From: Candidatus Binatia bacterium
Lineage (GTDB): Bacteria > Desulfobacterota > Binatia > UBA12015
NCBI GenBank assembly: GCA_036563615.1
Contig: DATCMB010000023.1
Span: 1 to 64,000, forward strand
Direction of reading: 5' to 3'
DNA: 64,000 nt
The translations under genes were made by a program, and so were the position numbers. Within the stretch, counting starts at the first letter, position 1. Every line of letters starts with the position of its first letter. The notes beneath the pieces are model-generated. The model was not told the origin of the DNA and made no database searches. It saw nothing but the letters and a program-made list of their open reading frames with translations. Positions 1-14,429 of the stretch are shown here, piece by piece.

Positions 1-765
1 GACGGCTCGAGCTACCTGAGCCTCGAGGACGGCAACCTGGGCAACGAGCCCGGGGTGTCGCAAGCGTGGGCGGCGTTCGCGCTGGCGGGCGAGCCCGGGC
101 CGACGGGACCCACGGGTGAGCAGGGGCCTGCGGGTGAGCAGGGTCCCACGGGTCCCTCGGGACCGCAGGGGCCGACGGGTCCGACGGGACCGACGGGTGA
201 GCAGGGGCCTGCGGGCGAACCGGGGCCTGCGGGCGAACCGGGGCCCGCGGGACCGACGGGTCCGACCGGGCCGACGGGGGCGACGGGCCCCGAGGGTCCT
301 GCGGGGTCGGGCGGCGGCACCCTGCTCGTCGGCGGCACGCTCGACGCGATCGAGGAGGCGGGGACGTACTACGTCGCGCCGGGCGTGGGCACGGTGCAGA
401 ACGATCCCTCGCTCGCCTCCGTGCCCGTCCTGGCCGGCACGCTGAGCCGCCTGCAGGTGCACTCGACGCAGCTCCCGTACCCGCTGCAGACGATCATCTT
501 CCACGTGTTCGTGAACTCCCAGGCAACGAACATCTCGTGCCAGCTGTACGGCATGCTGCAGAGCTGCTCGGACACGTCGAACAGCGCGACGGTCGACGAC
601 GGGGACCTGGTGTCGATCCAGATCCTCTCGGACTACCCCTTCTCGCAGCCGTCCTTGCTCACCTTCTCCTTGCGCCACGAGGAGGGACCGGCCCCGACGC
701 CGACCCCGGGCCCGACGCCCACGCCGGCGCCGTCGTCGACCCCGCAGCCCACGCTGACGCCGTAG
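1..765 (+). CDS. Exported collagen-repeat protein, C-terminal part (5' end outside window)
   Basis: The reading frame is open from base 1, so the start lies upstream. The GTG at 55 is internal. The first residues (SYLSLEDGN, then NEPG and W) resemble the chitin/cellulose-binding repeat that often precedes collagen-like tracts. Next come about 18 Gly-X-Y triplets, mostly GPT, GPA and GEQ (bases about 97-310), which should form a collagen-like triple helix. A roughly 110-residue unassigned globular domain with three Cys follows. The end is a Pro-Thr-Pro-rich stalk (bases 690-765). Such proteins are surface-exposed or spore/sheath-associated in other bacteria; the role here is unknown. No sorting motif is visible at the C-terminus. 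Confidence 0.8.
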   Translation, partial: DGSSYLSLEDGNLGNEPGVSQAWAAFALAGEPGPTGPTGEQGPAGEQGPTGPSGPQGPTGPTGPTGEQGPAGEPGPAGEPGPAGPTGPTGPTGATGPEGPAGSGGGTLLVGGTLDAIEEAGTYYVAPGVGTVQNDPSLASVPVLAGTLSRLQVHSTQLPYPLQTIIFHVFVNSQATNISCQLYGMLQSCSDTSNSATVDDGDLVSIQILSDYPFSQPSLLTFSLRHEEGPAPTPTPGPTPTPAPSSTPQPTLTP

Positions 766-1037
766 GCTTTCGTCCTGCTCGTCGTCGGCGGCCTCTCGTC
801 GGCGACGGCAGTCGTTCATCGACGACGCCGGAGGCCGGCTCGCCCGAGCCGGCCTCCCGCCGCGGCGCGCGCCGTCACCGCGGCTCGCCGGCGCGCGCCC
901 GCCGGCCACCTGCCCGACGCCGTGTGGGCCCGTGCCGGCGCCGTCGTGCCGACCGGCCCACGGACTCGCCCGGGCCGCAAGCCGGGCCGCCCCGGCGGCT
1001 AGCCGAGACGGTCGGCCGACCCCGCCACCACCCTCCG

Positions 1038-1065
1038 AAAAAAACCGTTCGTTCGCAGCGAACGG
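1038..1065 (-). terminator. Rho-independent terminator on the minus strand
   Basis: The inverted repeat CCGTTCG / CGAACGG (1045-1051 and 1059-1065) has a 7-base loop. On the minus strand it is followed at once by seven T residues (1044-1038). This is the only textbook stem plus U-tract I see in the window. No minus-strand gene lies upstream of it, so its target transcript is unknown. Confidence 0.65.
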
Positions 1066-1146
1066 GCTCCGTTCGCCCGCACGTCACGCTTCGAACGTGC
1101 CGAACGGCGCGTCATAGGAATTTCCACGTTGTGGCAAAACGGACCG

Positions 1147-1176
1147 TTGACGCAGAGGCGATTCGTTCGCTATCCG
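1147..1176 (+). promoter_or_regulatory. Predicted sigma70-type promoter of the lrp-gltBD region
   Basis: TTGACG (1147-1152) and TATCCG (1171-1176) are separated by 18 bases and sit 26 bases upstream of the ATG at 1202. The predicted transcript start (about 1183) gives a leader of only some 20 bases. TTGACG is common inside genes of this window, so the support comes from spacing and position. Confidence 0.45.
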
Positions 1177-1177
1177 T

Positions 1178-1201
1178 AAGGTCCCCGCCGTGAGGGACCT
1201 T
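1178..1201. promoter_or_regulatory. Inverted repeat abutting the lrp start: candidate autoregulatory operator
   Basis: AAGGTCCC (1178-1185) and GGGACCTT (1194-1201) form a perfect 8-base inverted repeat with an 8-base spacer. It covers the predicted transcription start and ends at the base before ATG 1202. Its right arm also contains the Shine-Dalgarno sequence GAGGGA. Lrp/AsnC proteins commonly autoregulate, so an operator is likely. A hairpin hiding the ribosome site is the alternative. Confidence 0.45.
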
Positions 1202-1801
1202 ATGAAATTAGGCGCTGGAGAAGAGCTCGAGCTTGACGCGATCGATCTGCAGATCCTGCAGACGCTGCAGCAGGACTGCAAGATTCCGCTCGCCCGGATC
1301 GGCGACCTGGTGGGGCTGTCGGCCCCGTCGGTGATCGACCGGATCAAGAAGCTCGAGCACAGCGGGGTCATCCGCGGCTACCACGCCGAGATCGACGGCC
1401 GCCAGATCGGCCTGGACGTCACCGCCTTCATCGGCGTGCTGGTCGAGCACCCGGCCGGCATCGAGGAGTTCGAGATGAAGGTGTCGGCGCTCGAGGGCGT
1501 GCTCGAGTGCCACCACGTCACCGGGCAGCACACCCTGCTGCTCAAGGTGAAGACGGCGAACACGTCGTCGCTCGAGAAGCTGATCCGCCAGATCCGCAGC
1601 GTCCACGGCGTCGCGCGCACCGAGACCATGGTGGTGCTGTCGACGCACGCCGAGCGCTCGCAGCTGCCGCTCGGCGCGCAGCTCGAGGCGCTGCGCAAGC
1701 CGGCGGGGACGCCGCGCCGGCGCGGAGGGCGCGGCAACGGCGAGCGCAAGGTGCTGGCGATCAAGCCGGCGGACAGCGCCAAGCCGTCGGCGGTTCCGTG
1801 A
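1202..1801 (+). CDS. lrp: Lrp/AsnC-family transcriptional regulator
   Basis: The protein is about 199 residues. It has an N-terminal winged helix-turn-helix (LDAIDLQILQTLQQD, then LARIGDLVGLS and VIDRIKKLE) and a C-terminal RAM/AsnC ligand-binding domain (ALEGVLECHHVTGQH, VHGVARTETMVVLST). The tail is basic, Arg/Gly/Lys-rich and longer than usual. The ATG at 1202 is preferred over the in-frame GTG at 1190 because GAGGGA lies 4-5 bases before it. It sits 37 bases before gltB in the same direction. In enterobacteria Lrp controls gltBD, so this gene probably senses an amino acid (leucine or glutamine) and sets ammonia assimilation. Which amino acid is unknown. Confidence 0.9.
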   Translation: MKLGAGEELELDAIDLQILQTLQQDCKIPLARIGDLVGLSAPSVIDRIKKLEHSGVIRGYHAEIDGRQIGLDVTAFIGVLVEHPAGIEEFEMKVSALEGVLECHHVTGQHTLLLKVKTANTSSLEKLIRQIRSVHGVARTETMVVLSTHAERSQLPLGAQLEALRKPAGTPRRRGGRGNGERKVLAIKPADSAKPSAVP

Positions 1802-1838
1802 TCGAGGCTCGAGAGAGGGAAGTGAGCGAGGGGCAGCG

Positions 1839-6440
<4,602 letters not shown>

Positions 6441-6514
6441 TGGTGCGGAGGGTCCATCGGAAGAGCGCAAGCTCGCGAGCTTCGATCGCGAGCTGAGGAC
6501 CGCACGGGGACGAG

Positions 6515-7966
<1,452 letters not shown>

Positions 7967-8342
7967 GGGCGGCGCTCGGCGGTCGCGCGCCGAGGCGTGC
8001 GCCGTGCGAGCGTCGTCGGCCTGCGGCGGTGTCGTCGCCGGTCTGAGCACGGCGGCGACACCGCTCGTGTCCTGGCTCCTTCGCGCGCGCCGCCGTTGCG
8101 AAGAGCGATCCTGCGGCGTGCGTCGCGCGCGTCCGGGCTGATGCGCTGCTGCTACGGCGATCCGTGCGTGGCGGCTGCTCGGGAGTCTGCTGAGGTGCAG
8201 CGGCTCCCGCGTCAGCGCGCGGGTGTTCCGCCTCCGAAAGCGCCCCCGCGAACTCTTGCGTGAGCGCCGCGGTGCATCGCATTTTTTGCAGCGAAGTGGG
8301 GTGGCGTCGAGACGGATGGGCCGCCGCCCGGAGGTGAGCTCG
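7967..8342. other. Intergenic region downstream of gltD
   Basis: No credible gene is seen. It contains the gltD terminator-like hairpin (8026-8064) and the Shine-Dalgarno GGAGGTGA (8330-8337) of the next gene. An open frame from 8223 runs into the next gene but lacks a ribosome site and does not resemble a protein start. Confidence 0.5.
8026..8064 (+). terminator. Terminator-like hairpin after gltBD
   Basis: The arms at 8026-8040 and 8050-8064 pair over 15 positions with a single T-G wobble and a 9-base loop (GCGGTGTCG...CGACACCGC). No T-run follows. It is placed 60 bases after the gltD stop, as expected for the end of the operon. Confidence 0.5.
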
Positions 8343-10226
8343 ATGGCAAGGGGCTTTCGCGCGACAGCGGGCGTCGTCGCGGCGCTCGCCGTCCTCGCCT
8401 GTAGCGACTCGCGGTCGGAGCGTCAGACCAAGCCGACCTTCGACTGGGGCTATCCCGAGTACTCGCAGTACACGTCGACGGGCGAGCACGTCGGGACGCA
8501 CTTCTACCAGCAGGACCCGACCTGCCAGCACCGCCTGACCTTCTACCCCTGCGACTTCGTCGACGCCGAGACGCCCGACGATCCGACGACCAACCCGACC
8601 GGCGCGAGCACGGCGCTGACCGGCGGGTTCGACACCTGCACCGCGGCGATCGTCGATGAGCCGCCGAGCTACTGCATCCCCGTCGACGTCTGCAGCCCGA
8701 CCAAGCAGCGCCCCGCCTGGGCGCCCGGGCAGGGCAGCTCCGACAACCTCGCCTGGCAGCTCTTCCTCGCGCTCAACTGGCCGGCCAACCCCGACGAGCC
8801 GGGCTACCCCGACACGACGCGCAAGCCGGGTGCGCTCGACCCCTCGGGCGACGGTCACGCGGAGACGGTCTGGCTCGACTACCCGACGGCGGACGAGCTC
8901 TTCGGCATCCCCTCGCCCTGCACGGGCCCGACGCTGCAGATGCGCTCCAAGCGCTCCGCCGCGTTCCTCTCGAAGTTCCCGCCGGGCGCGAGCGACGATC
9001 CCGCCCGCGCGGGCGACGGCGTGCTCGTCGACCAGAACGGCGGCATCGTCCACTTCGACGTCCGCGTGAACCGCACGGAGTGGGAGTTCGTCGTCAACCA
9101 AAACGATTACTGGAAGACGGGCGTGAGCCTCGACGCGCTCAAGCGCAACCTGCATCGCGACTACAGCTTGCCGCCCGGCCAGACCCCGGGTAGCTTTCCG
9201 GCCGCGAAGGTCGCGCAGGACGGCAAGCCGGGCGACATCGGCTCGATGGAGATCAAGGCCGTGTGGAAGCCGCTCACGCCGGCCGAGATCGCGAGCGGGA
9301 CGTTCTACACCCGCACCTTCGCGCTCTACGACCCCAACGATCCGCCGGAGAAGCAGTGCGAGAAGCGGACCATGGGGCTGGTCGCCATGCACATCGTCTA
9401 CCAGCCGGCGCTCTTCGGGAACCCCGAGTGGGTGTGGGCGACCTTCGAGCATCGCGCGAACGTCCCCACCGCGGGGGTGAACGACGGCGCGACGTCGTTC
9501 TCCTTCTACGACCCGAGCTGCACGCCGGTGAAGACGCCCGAGGAGTGCGCCACGTACCAGCCGGGCGTGTCGTCACCCGCCGAGTTCCGCTGCTGTCCGA
9601 ATTTGAATCTTTACCCCGATCCGAGCAACGTCCCCGAGAACCCGGTGCCGAGCCAGATCACGCGCGTGACCAACCCCTCGGTGTCGACGATCATTCCGAC
9701 CAGGTGCACCGAGCAGTACACGGCCGCGATCCGCAAGCACTTCGGCGAGGACAACGTCTGGCTGAACTACTTCCTGGTGAGCACGCAGTGGCCGCTCCGC
9801 GGCTCGTCGACCAACTTCCCGTTCTACGAGCCCGCCTTCGAGGCGTACTTCCCGTGCGCGCTGCGCAACTCGGTGATCGAGGCCTTCCTGGTCGGGCCGC
9901 AGCCGCCCGCGATGAACGGCTGCAATCTCGCACCGGAGCGTCCGTTCTGTCGCGCCTGCAACGGTGACTGCGTGAAGACGCAGGAGGAAGCGCTCGCCAT
10001 GTGCCCCGGCGGCGAGGAGCCCAAAGACAGCTTCGCGACCGGCGATTGCATCGGCTGCCACTCGACGTACGCCGCGCACAACTCGTCGTTCATCTTCTCG
10101 CACCGCCCGTGCTGCGTGCGCGCCGACGGCTTCCTGCCCAACGTCTGCGGCGTGATCACCGAGCGCGCGGCGTGCGAGGCGAGGGAGGCATGCACGTGGG
10201 TCGCGAGCGACCCGGCGTGCGCGTAG
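8343..10226 (+). CDS. Exported lipoprotein with one C-terminal haem c site, unknown function
   Basis: The 627-residue protein starts at ATG 8343. A strong GGAGGTGA sits 5 bases upstream, and the N-terminus MARGFRATAG...AVLAC is a lipoprotein signal with lipobox VLAC. The body is unassigned. It contains a DNLAWQLFLALNWPA motif, several Cys pairs and a single CIGCH haem c motif near the end, followed by a Cys-rich tail (CCVRADGF, EREACTWV-type spacing). I recall uncharacterised exported proteins with a W-x-x-F-x-x-L-N-W-P motif but cannot name the family. A periplasmic or outer-membrane redox role is inferred from the haem site. It is a single gene convergent with the next one. Confidence 0.75.
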   Translation: MARGFRATAGVVAALAVLACSDSRSERQTKPTFDWGYPEYSQYTSTGEHVGTHFYQQDPTCQHRLTFYPCDFVDAETPDDPTTNPTGASTALTGGFDTCTAAIVDEPPSYCIPVDVCSPTKQRPAWAPGQGSSDNLAWQLFLALNWPANPDEPGYPDTTRKPGALDPSGDGHAETVWLDYPTADELFGIPSPCTGPTLQMRSKRSAAFLSKFPPGASDDPARAGDGVLVDQNGGIVHFDVRVNRTEWEFVVNQNDYWKTGVSLDALKRNLHRDYSLPPGQTPGSFPAAKVAQDGKPGDIGSMEIKAVWKPLTPAEIASGTFYTRTFALYDPNDPPEKQCEKRTMGLVAMHIVYQPALFGNPEWVWATFEHRANVPTAGVNDGATSFSFYDPSCTPVKTPEECATYQPGVSSPAEFRCCPNLNLYPDPSNVPENPVPSQITRVTNPSVSTIIPTRCTEQYTAAIRKHFGEDNVWLNYFLVSTQWPLRGSSTNFPFYEPAFEAYFPCALRNSVIEAFLVGPQPPAMNGCNLAPERPFCRACNGDCVKTQEEALAMCPGGEEPKDSFATGDCIGCHSTYAAHNSSFIFSHRPCCVRADGFLPNVCGVITERAACEAREACTWVASDPACA

Positions 10227-10376
10227 GAGGGAAGTGCATGCGCGCCGAGAGCGCGTGACGTTGCGCCGACGAGAGCGACGCCGCGCAGGCGCCGACGCCC
10301 CGCACGCCGCTCGCCCGCACGCAGACCCTTTCTCCGGTCCGTTCACGGTGCCACGCTGCGAACGTGTCTCCGCGTC

Positions 10377-11690
10377 TCAGCCGCCGAGCCCGCGCAGGAT
10401 CTGCATGTCGCTCCAGTCCCACGCGCGCTCCGGACGCTCGTCGACGTTGATGGGCTGCCCGTTCCATGCCCAAACGTCCCACGTCGTCGCCGCACGGTAG
10501 TGCGCGAAGAAGCTCCACGCGACGAGCAGCCCCACGACCCCAAGCGACACGAGCGGCACGCGCCGACCGCCGTCGCGAGCGCCGACGAGCGCCAGCGCCG
10601 GGATCATCAGGTACGCGAGCAGCGGCAGGACGTCGGTCGAGAAGCGCGGTCCGTACGAGTGCCCGGCCCACCACTGGCCGGCGAACGAGATCACCAGCAG
10701 GTGCGCCGCGACCGTCGAGACGGCCGCGGCGTCAAGCAAATCCAGGCGTCGCCCCCACGCCTTCACCAGCACGCCGACGGGCGCCAGCACCAGCACCGGC
10801 GAGAACACCAGCAGACCGCGGTTCGGGCTCACGAGGTGACCCAGAAGCGCCCACGGCACGTCGCGCGACGCGGCGACCGGCTGGCCCCCGGGGCGGAAGT
10901 ACGACGGCAGGATCGCACCGAACGACCACAGGTTGGCGGCGACGAACGCGCCCAGCACCACGGCCGCGAGCAGGAGAAATGCGGGCAGCTGGCGCGGGTG
11001 ACGAAGCGCGACGTACGCCGCGATCACCGCGAGCGGCACGACGCCGGTCGGACGCATCACGACGCCGAGCGCCAGCGCAACCCCGGCGAGCGCCGCGGAA
11101 ACCTCGCGGCGACGTGCAAGTAGAAAAAGGTACAGCGCCGTCGCCGACGCGAGCATCGCCGGACCGTGCTGCCAGAGACCGCGGCTCGCGGTCGACCACG
11201 CCGGCGTGCAGAAGGCGAAGATCAGCGCCAGCGCGGCGGCGAGCGGCGTGCCGAGACTGCACTCGCGTCCGATCAGGAAGATCAGAGCGGTCGTGAGCGC
11301 GACCACGAGCGAGGCGACCAGCACCTCGAGCAAAGCGGCGCGCTTCTGCCGGATCAGATCTTCGGACGACGGCCAGCCCAGCACGCGCGCCGCGGTGTCG
11401 TAGGCGACCACGACCGGCAGCGCGAGGAGCGACGGACCGATCGGGAAGCGCGTGAAGCGCCGCCCGGCGCGCCACTCGACGGCGTAGTCGTCGTCCGCTT
11501 TCAGAAGCTCGACGTACTCCTCGAGGTCGGCGTCGCCGCGGTAGGCGAGGCTCACCGCGGTGTGGATCGACCAGCGCGAGTCGAACGAGGTGCGGATCGG
11601 TGACGCGAGGTGGGTCGCGAAGACCAGCGCCGCGAGCAGCGTCGCGACCGGGGCGTCACGCGGCGCGCTGCCGGACCAGGTCCGGGGCAT
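10377..11690 (-). CDS. Polytopic membrane protein, GT-C glycosyltransferase-like
   Basis: The 437-residue protein has roughly ten to eleven hydrophobic segments. The first periplasmic loop after helix 1 has SFDSRWSIHTA, in the place where GT-C enzymes of the PMT/ArnT type carry a catalytic Asp. The loop DADLEEYVELLK follows. This layout suggests transfer of a sugar from a polyprenyl-phosphate donor on the outer face of the inner membrane. The acceptor is unknown and the assignment rests on topology. It lies 48 bases after the MgtC-like gene on the same strand, so the two may be co-transcribed. Confidence 0.6.
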   Translation of the reverse strand: MPRTWSGSAPRDAPVATLLAALVFATHLASPIRTSFDSRWSIHTAVSLAYRGDADLEEYVELLKADDDYAVEWRAGRRFTRFPIGPSLLALPVVVAYDTAARVLGWPSSEDLIRQKRAALLEVLVASLVVALTTALIFLIGRECSLGTPLAAALALIFAFCTPAWSTASRGLWQHGPAMLASATALYLFLLARRREVSAALAGVALALGVVMRPTGVVPLAVIAAYVALRHPRQLPAFLLLAAVVLGAFVAANLWSFGAILPSYFRPGGQPVAASRDVPWALLGHLVSPNRGLLVFSPVLVLAPVGVLVKAWGRRLDLLDAAAVSTVAAHLLVISFAGQWWAGHSYGPRFSTDVLPLLAYLMIPALALVGARDGGRRVPLVSLGVVGLLVAWSFFAHYRAATTWDVWAWNGQPINVDERPERAWDWSDMQILRGLGG

Positions 11691-11738
11691 GCACGACGCT
11701 GCACCGATCGCCGACCGAGCGCAATTCGGTATCCGTCC

Positions 11739-13007
11739 TCATCCCCCGCGCCCGACGAACGCGCCGAGCACACCCAGCGCCATCACCGCGACCGTCGCCA
11801 CCGCCAAGCGCAAAGTCAGCGGCCGCACGCGAGCCACCCGGGCGACGATCACGAGATCGACCGCCGCGCTCGCGAGCGACGCGATCACCGCGCCGGCCGC
11901 GGCGACGTCGATCGGAATGCGGCCCTGCGACGCGAGCGTGGCCGCCGACGCGACCGCCGACGCGCTCGAGACCAGACCGCCGAGCGCGGTCACGCCGTAG
12001 AAGCCGATGTCTCCGAGCATGCGCTGGGCGAACGCGCTCATCACCTCCAGCAGCAGGAAGAGCCCGCCGTAGCGCAGCGCCGAGCTCAGGGAGAACGGCG
12101 ACACGAGCGGCAGCACGGGCGTCTCGTCCGCTGCGTCGCCGTCGTGGCGCGGCGGCGCGAGCATCGCGACCAGCGCGGCGAGGAGCATGAGGCCGAGCGC
12201 CGGCGCCGCGTACACCAGCGCCGGCAGCGCGAGGATGCCGAGCACGAGCGCGTTGCGCAGCGACATCGCGATCGTGGCGAGGATGATGCCGCGGTAGCCG
12301 ACGTCCGAGAGCGCGACCGGCGCCTCGCGCACGCGCGCCGCGAGCTCGGTGACCGTGACGGTGCTGTTGACCAGCCCGCCGAGCAGCCCGGTGAGCTCCA
12401 TGCCGACGCGCGGCCCGGCCACCTTCCACAGCACGTAATTCGCAAACCCGATCGCGGCGATCGTGATCACCGTGACCATGGCCGCGCGCGGCACGATGAG
12501 CTGCCACGGATCGACCGGCTCGGCCGGCAGGATCGGGTAGATCGCGAACGCGAGCATCGCGAGCAGGATCGCCGAGCGCAGCTCCTCGGCGGTCAAGCGG
12601 TGGCTGAAGCCGGCGAGACGCTCCTTCCAGGCGAGCAGCCCGGCGCTCACCACGGCAACCGCGGTCGGCGTGACGCGGTGGCCGAAGCCGCACAGCACGC
12701 CGGCGAAGCCGACGACGAGCAGCGCGGTCGACGTCGTGAGCTCCGCTCCCTGCTCGACGCGCAGCGCCTGCCAGTTGATGATCGCGACCAGCACGCCGAG
12801 CAGCGCCATCGCGACGATCGCGAAGCTCGGACCGAGCATGCCGCCGACCGCGCCGAGCAGCGCGACGAACGCAAAGGTGCGCAGGCCGGCCTCCTTGCCG
12901 CGCCACTCGCGCTCGAGGCCGACGAACATGCCGAGCGCGATCGCCAGCATGACCCGCGACAGCGAATGAAAGGGCGGCCACGCCGCCGCCGTGGGAAAGG
13001 TGTCCAT
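11739..13007 (-). CDS. MgtC/SapB-family membrane protein with DUF4010-type C-terminal half
   Basis: The ATG at 13007 is chosen because GGAGG lies 7 bases upstream; this gives 422 residues. The N-terminal half has the MgtC-like pattern (ALGMFVGLEREWRGKEAGLRT, then FAFVALLGAVGG). The C-terminal half carries several helices with GLLGGLVNSTVTVTELAARV and GALGGLVSSASAVASAATLA, matching the duplicated motif of DUF4010. About ten to twelve membrane segments are visible. MgtC relatives take part in magnesium homeostasis and acid or virulence adaptation; the function of DUF4010 fusions is not established. Confidence 0.8.
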   Translation of the reverse strand: MDTFPTAAAWPPFHSLSRVMLAIALGMFVGLEREWRGKEAGLRTFAFVALLGAVGGMLGPSFAIVAMALLGVLVAIINWQALRVEQGAELTTSTALLVVGFAGVLCGFGHRVTPTAVAVVSAGLLAWKERLAGFSHRLTAEELRSAILLAMLAFAIYPILPAEPVDPWQLIVPRAAMVTVITIAAIGFANYVLWKVAGPRVGMELTGLLGGLVNSTVTVTELAARVREAPVALSDVGYRGIILATIAMSLRNALVLGILALPALVYAAPALGLMLLAALVAMLAPPRHDGDAADETPVLPLVSPFSLSSALRYGGLFLLLEVMSAFAQRMLGDIGFYGVTALGGLVSSASAVASAATLASQGRIPIDVAAAGAVIASLASAAVDLVIVARVARVRPLTLRLAVATVAVMALGVLGAFVGRGG

Positions 13008-13087
13008 CGGTATCCTCCGGTCGCCCGTCAGTCGGGGACGCGAAGGCACCGCGGTGCGGTCGGCTGTCCCCGCTGCGGGCCAAAGAA

Positions 13088-13115
13088 GAAGGCCCGGGGG
13101 TCGACCCGGGCCTTC
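13088..13115. terminator. Perfect 11-bp hairpin, terminator-like
   Basis: GAAGGCCCGGG (13088-13098) and CCCGGGCCTTC (13105-13115) enclose a 6-base loop. It lies between the end of the degraded gene at 13149 and the start of the MgtC-like gene, so it probably ends minus-strand transcripts arriving from the right. It is near-symmetric and could act in both directions. Confidence 0.6.
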
Positions 13116-13148
13116 GAAAGCGCGTCGTCGTTCCGGCGAGGCCGGCGA

Positions 13149-14166
13149 TCAGACGAACCGCGACCGAACGCTCGGGTCGTCGAGACAGCGCGTACAGGAG
13201 CGTTCGGTGCGGACGAAGCTCACGCGCTCACCGTGCAGGAGCGCGAAACGCACGTCAAGCCACTCGCGCACGGCGAGCGCCGCCGACCGTCGACTTGCCA
13301 GAGGAGAGCCCCCGATCAGCACCGCGGCGCCGACGCTGCCGGTCACGGCGTAGGTGACGCCGCCGGCGACCGTGCGGACGATGACCGACGCGACCGCGAT
13401 CTGCGCGATGGTCACCGTCGCGCGAGCCGTCGCGCATGCCTGCGAGCCACGGGTTGCCGTTCGGACGCACCTCGAACGGAGCGCCGAGCGGGCAGTGCGC
13501 CGGCGTGGCGGTCGGCTCCGGCGACGCGGTGGGCTCCGGCGTGGAGGTCGGCGTCGGCGTGGGGGCGGCGTCGGGGTTGGGCTGGGGTCGGCGACGGCGA
13601 CGGCGTGACGATCGTCGTGGGGGTCGAGTCGCGGTCGGCGTCGGTGACGGCGTCGCGGTTGGCGAGGGCGTGGCCGTCGGGGTCGGAGTCGGCGTGGCCG
13701 TCGCCGTCGGCGTCGGCGTCACGTCGCCGGGGCCCTCGATCGCGCCCGCGTCGAACTCGGCGATGCCGTCGCCGTCCCCGTCGCGCGGGCGCGCGTTGGC
13801 GCCGAAGGGGTCGGACTCGAGGATCGCGTCCAGCACGCCGATGCCCAGCGCGCGGATCGAGCGCGTGGTCGATCGCGGGCGAGGTCGGCGCGAGGCGGAA
13901 GTCGTCGTCCCGGTGTCGAGCACGCCGTCCTCGCCGGCGCGCGACGCGAAGTGCAGGAGCTCATTCTCGCAGCCCGGGCTCGCGACGACGCCCGGACCTT
14001 CGGTTCCCTTCGGCGTCAGGTTGCCGACGTCCTGCGCGTCGAGCAGGACGCCGGACAGCTCGCCGCCCCGGTTGCCGCAGATCACGTTGGTCGCGAGCCA
14101 CACCTGGTCGGCGGTCTGCGGCGCGCCGCGCAGACGGCAGGCACTGAGGACGGCCCTGGGCCGTCC
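13149..14166 (-). pseudogene. Frameshifted remnant of an exported beta-helix-type protein
   Basis: Minus-strand coding signal switches frame at least three times. Bases 14166-13720 carry DQVWLATNVICGNRGGEL and the DGDGDGIAEFDAGAIE sequence typical of the end of beta-helix repeat proteins, then a Thr-Pro repeat. The Thr-Pro tract continues in another frame (TPTTIVTPSPSPTPA near 13620-13580). It returns to the first frame (TSTPEPTASPEPTATP), and the C-terminus reads in a third register (VTIAQIAVASVIVRTVAGG to the stop at 13149). The 5' end is missing, with an in-frame stop inside the hairpin at 14144-14170. Either the gene is decayed or the Pro-Thr repeat was mis-assembled. Confidence 0.6.
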
Positions 14167-14170
14167 TCAG
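14144..14170. terminator. 13-bp palindromic hairpin
   Basis: CTGAGGACGGCCC (14144-14156) and GGGCCGTCCTCAG (14158-14170) are perfect complements around one base; in RNA this would be an 11-bp stem with a 5-base loop. It cuts into the 5' edge of the degraded gene. It could be the terminator of the cytochrome cluster, whose last gene ends at 14430. Confidence 0.5.
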
Positions 14171-14429
14171 GTCGTGCCCCCGGAGGCAGGCACGGTACCA
14201 ATCGACGCCACGCAGCGAGTGGCCTCGCGTTCCACGAATCCCGCTGCGTTCGCGGCGGCCGATCGCGAGGCCGAGCCGGGGATCGTGGGCGTCGATCTCG
14301 TCGACGTGGCGAACGTCAGGGCGTTACGAGGATCCCCATCGGGACCTCACGGCGTCCGCCGCGCGACGACGCAAGGGGATGCGGCCCAGCGTGAGGAGCT
14401 GATCACCCGGGCCGCTCGGCGCCGTCAAA
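14171..14429. other. Intergenic region downstream of the cytochrome cluster
   Basis: No convincing gene is seen on either strand. Frames are open in several directions, as usual at this GC content, but none has a ribosome site or recognisable protein features. Confidence 0.4.

Larger units (their letters stand above)
766..1189. other. Intergenic region between collagen-like gene and lrp
   Basis: No convincing coding frame is seen. The right half holds the lrp promoter on the plus strand and a minus-strand intrinsic terminator at 1038-1065 that has no matching gene. A promoter-like pair on the minus strand (TTGCCA at 1137-1132 and TATGAC at 1116-1111, 15 bases apart) could drive a short transcript ending at that terminator. 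This is inference only. Confidence 0.4.

Noticed and set aside
12..338. Proline/glycine-rich frame opposite the collagen repeats
   Set aside because: It is the reverse complement of the GPT triplets; such mirror collagen frames are automatic.
11610..14147. A long plus-strand frame over the MgtC-like gene and the degraded gene
   Set aside because: The translation is Arg/Asp/Ala-rich and featureless, while the minus strand has clear MgtC/DUF4010 motifs with a ribosome site.
14171..14429. Possible plus-strand coding stretch with VDLVDVANVRALRG
   Set aside because: It is a short piece in an open frame that runs through unrelated sequence; there is no start, ribosome site or family match.
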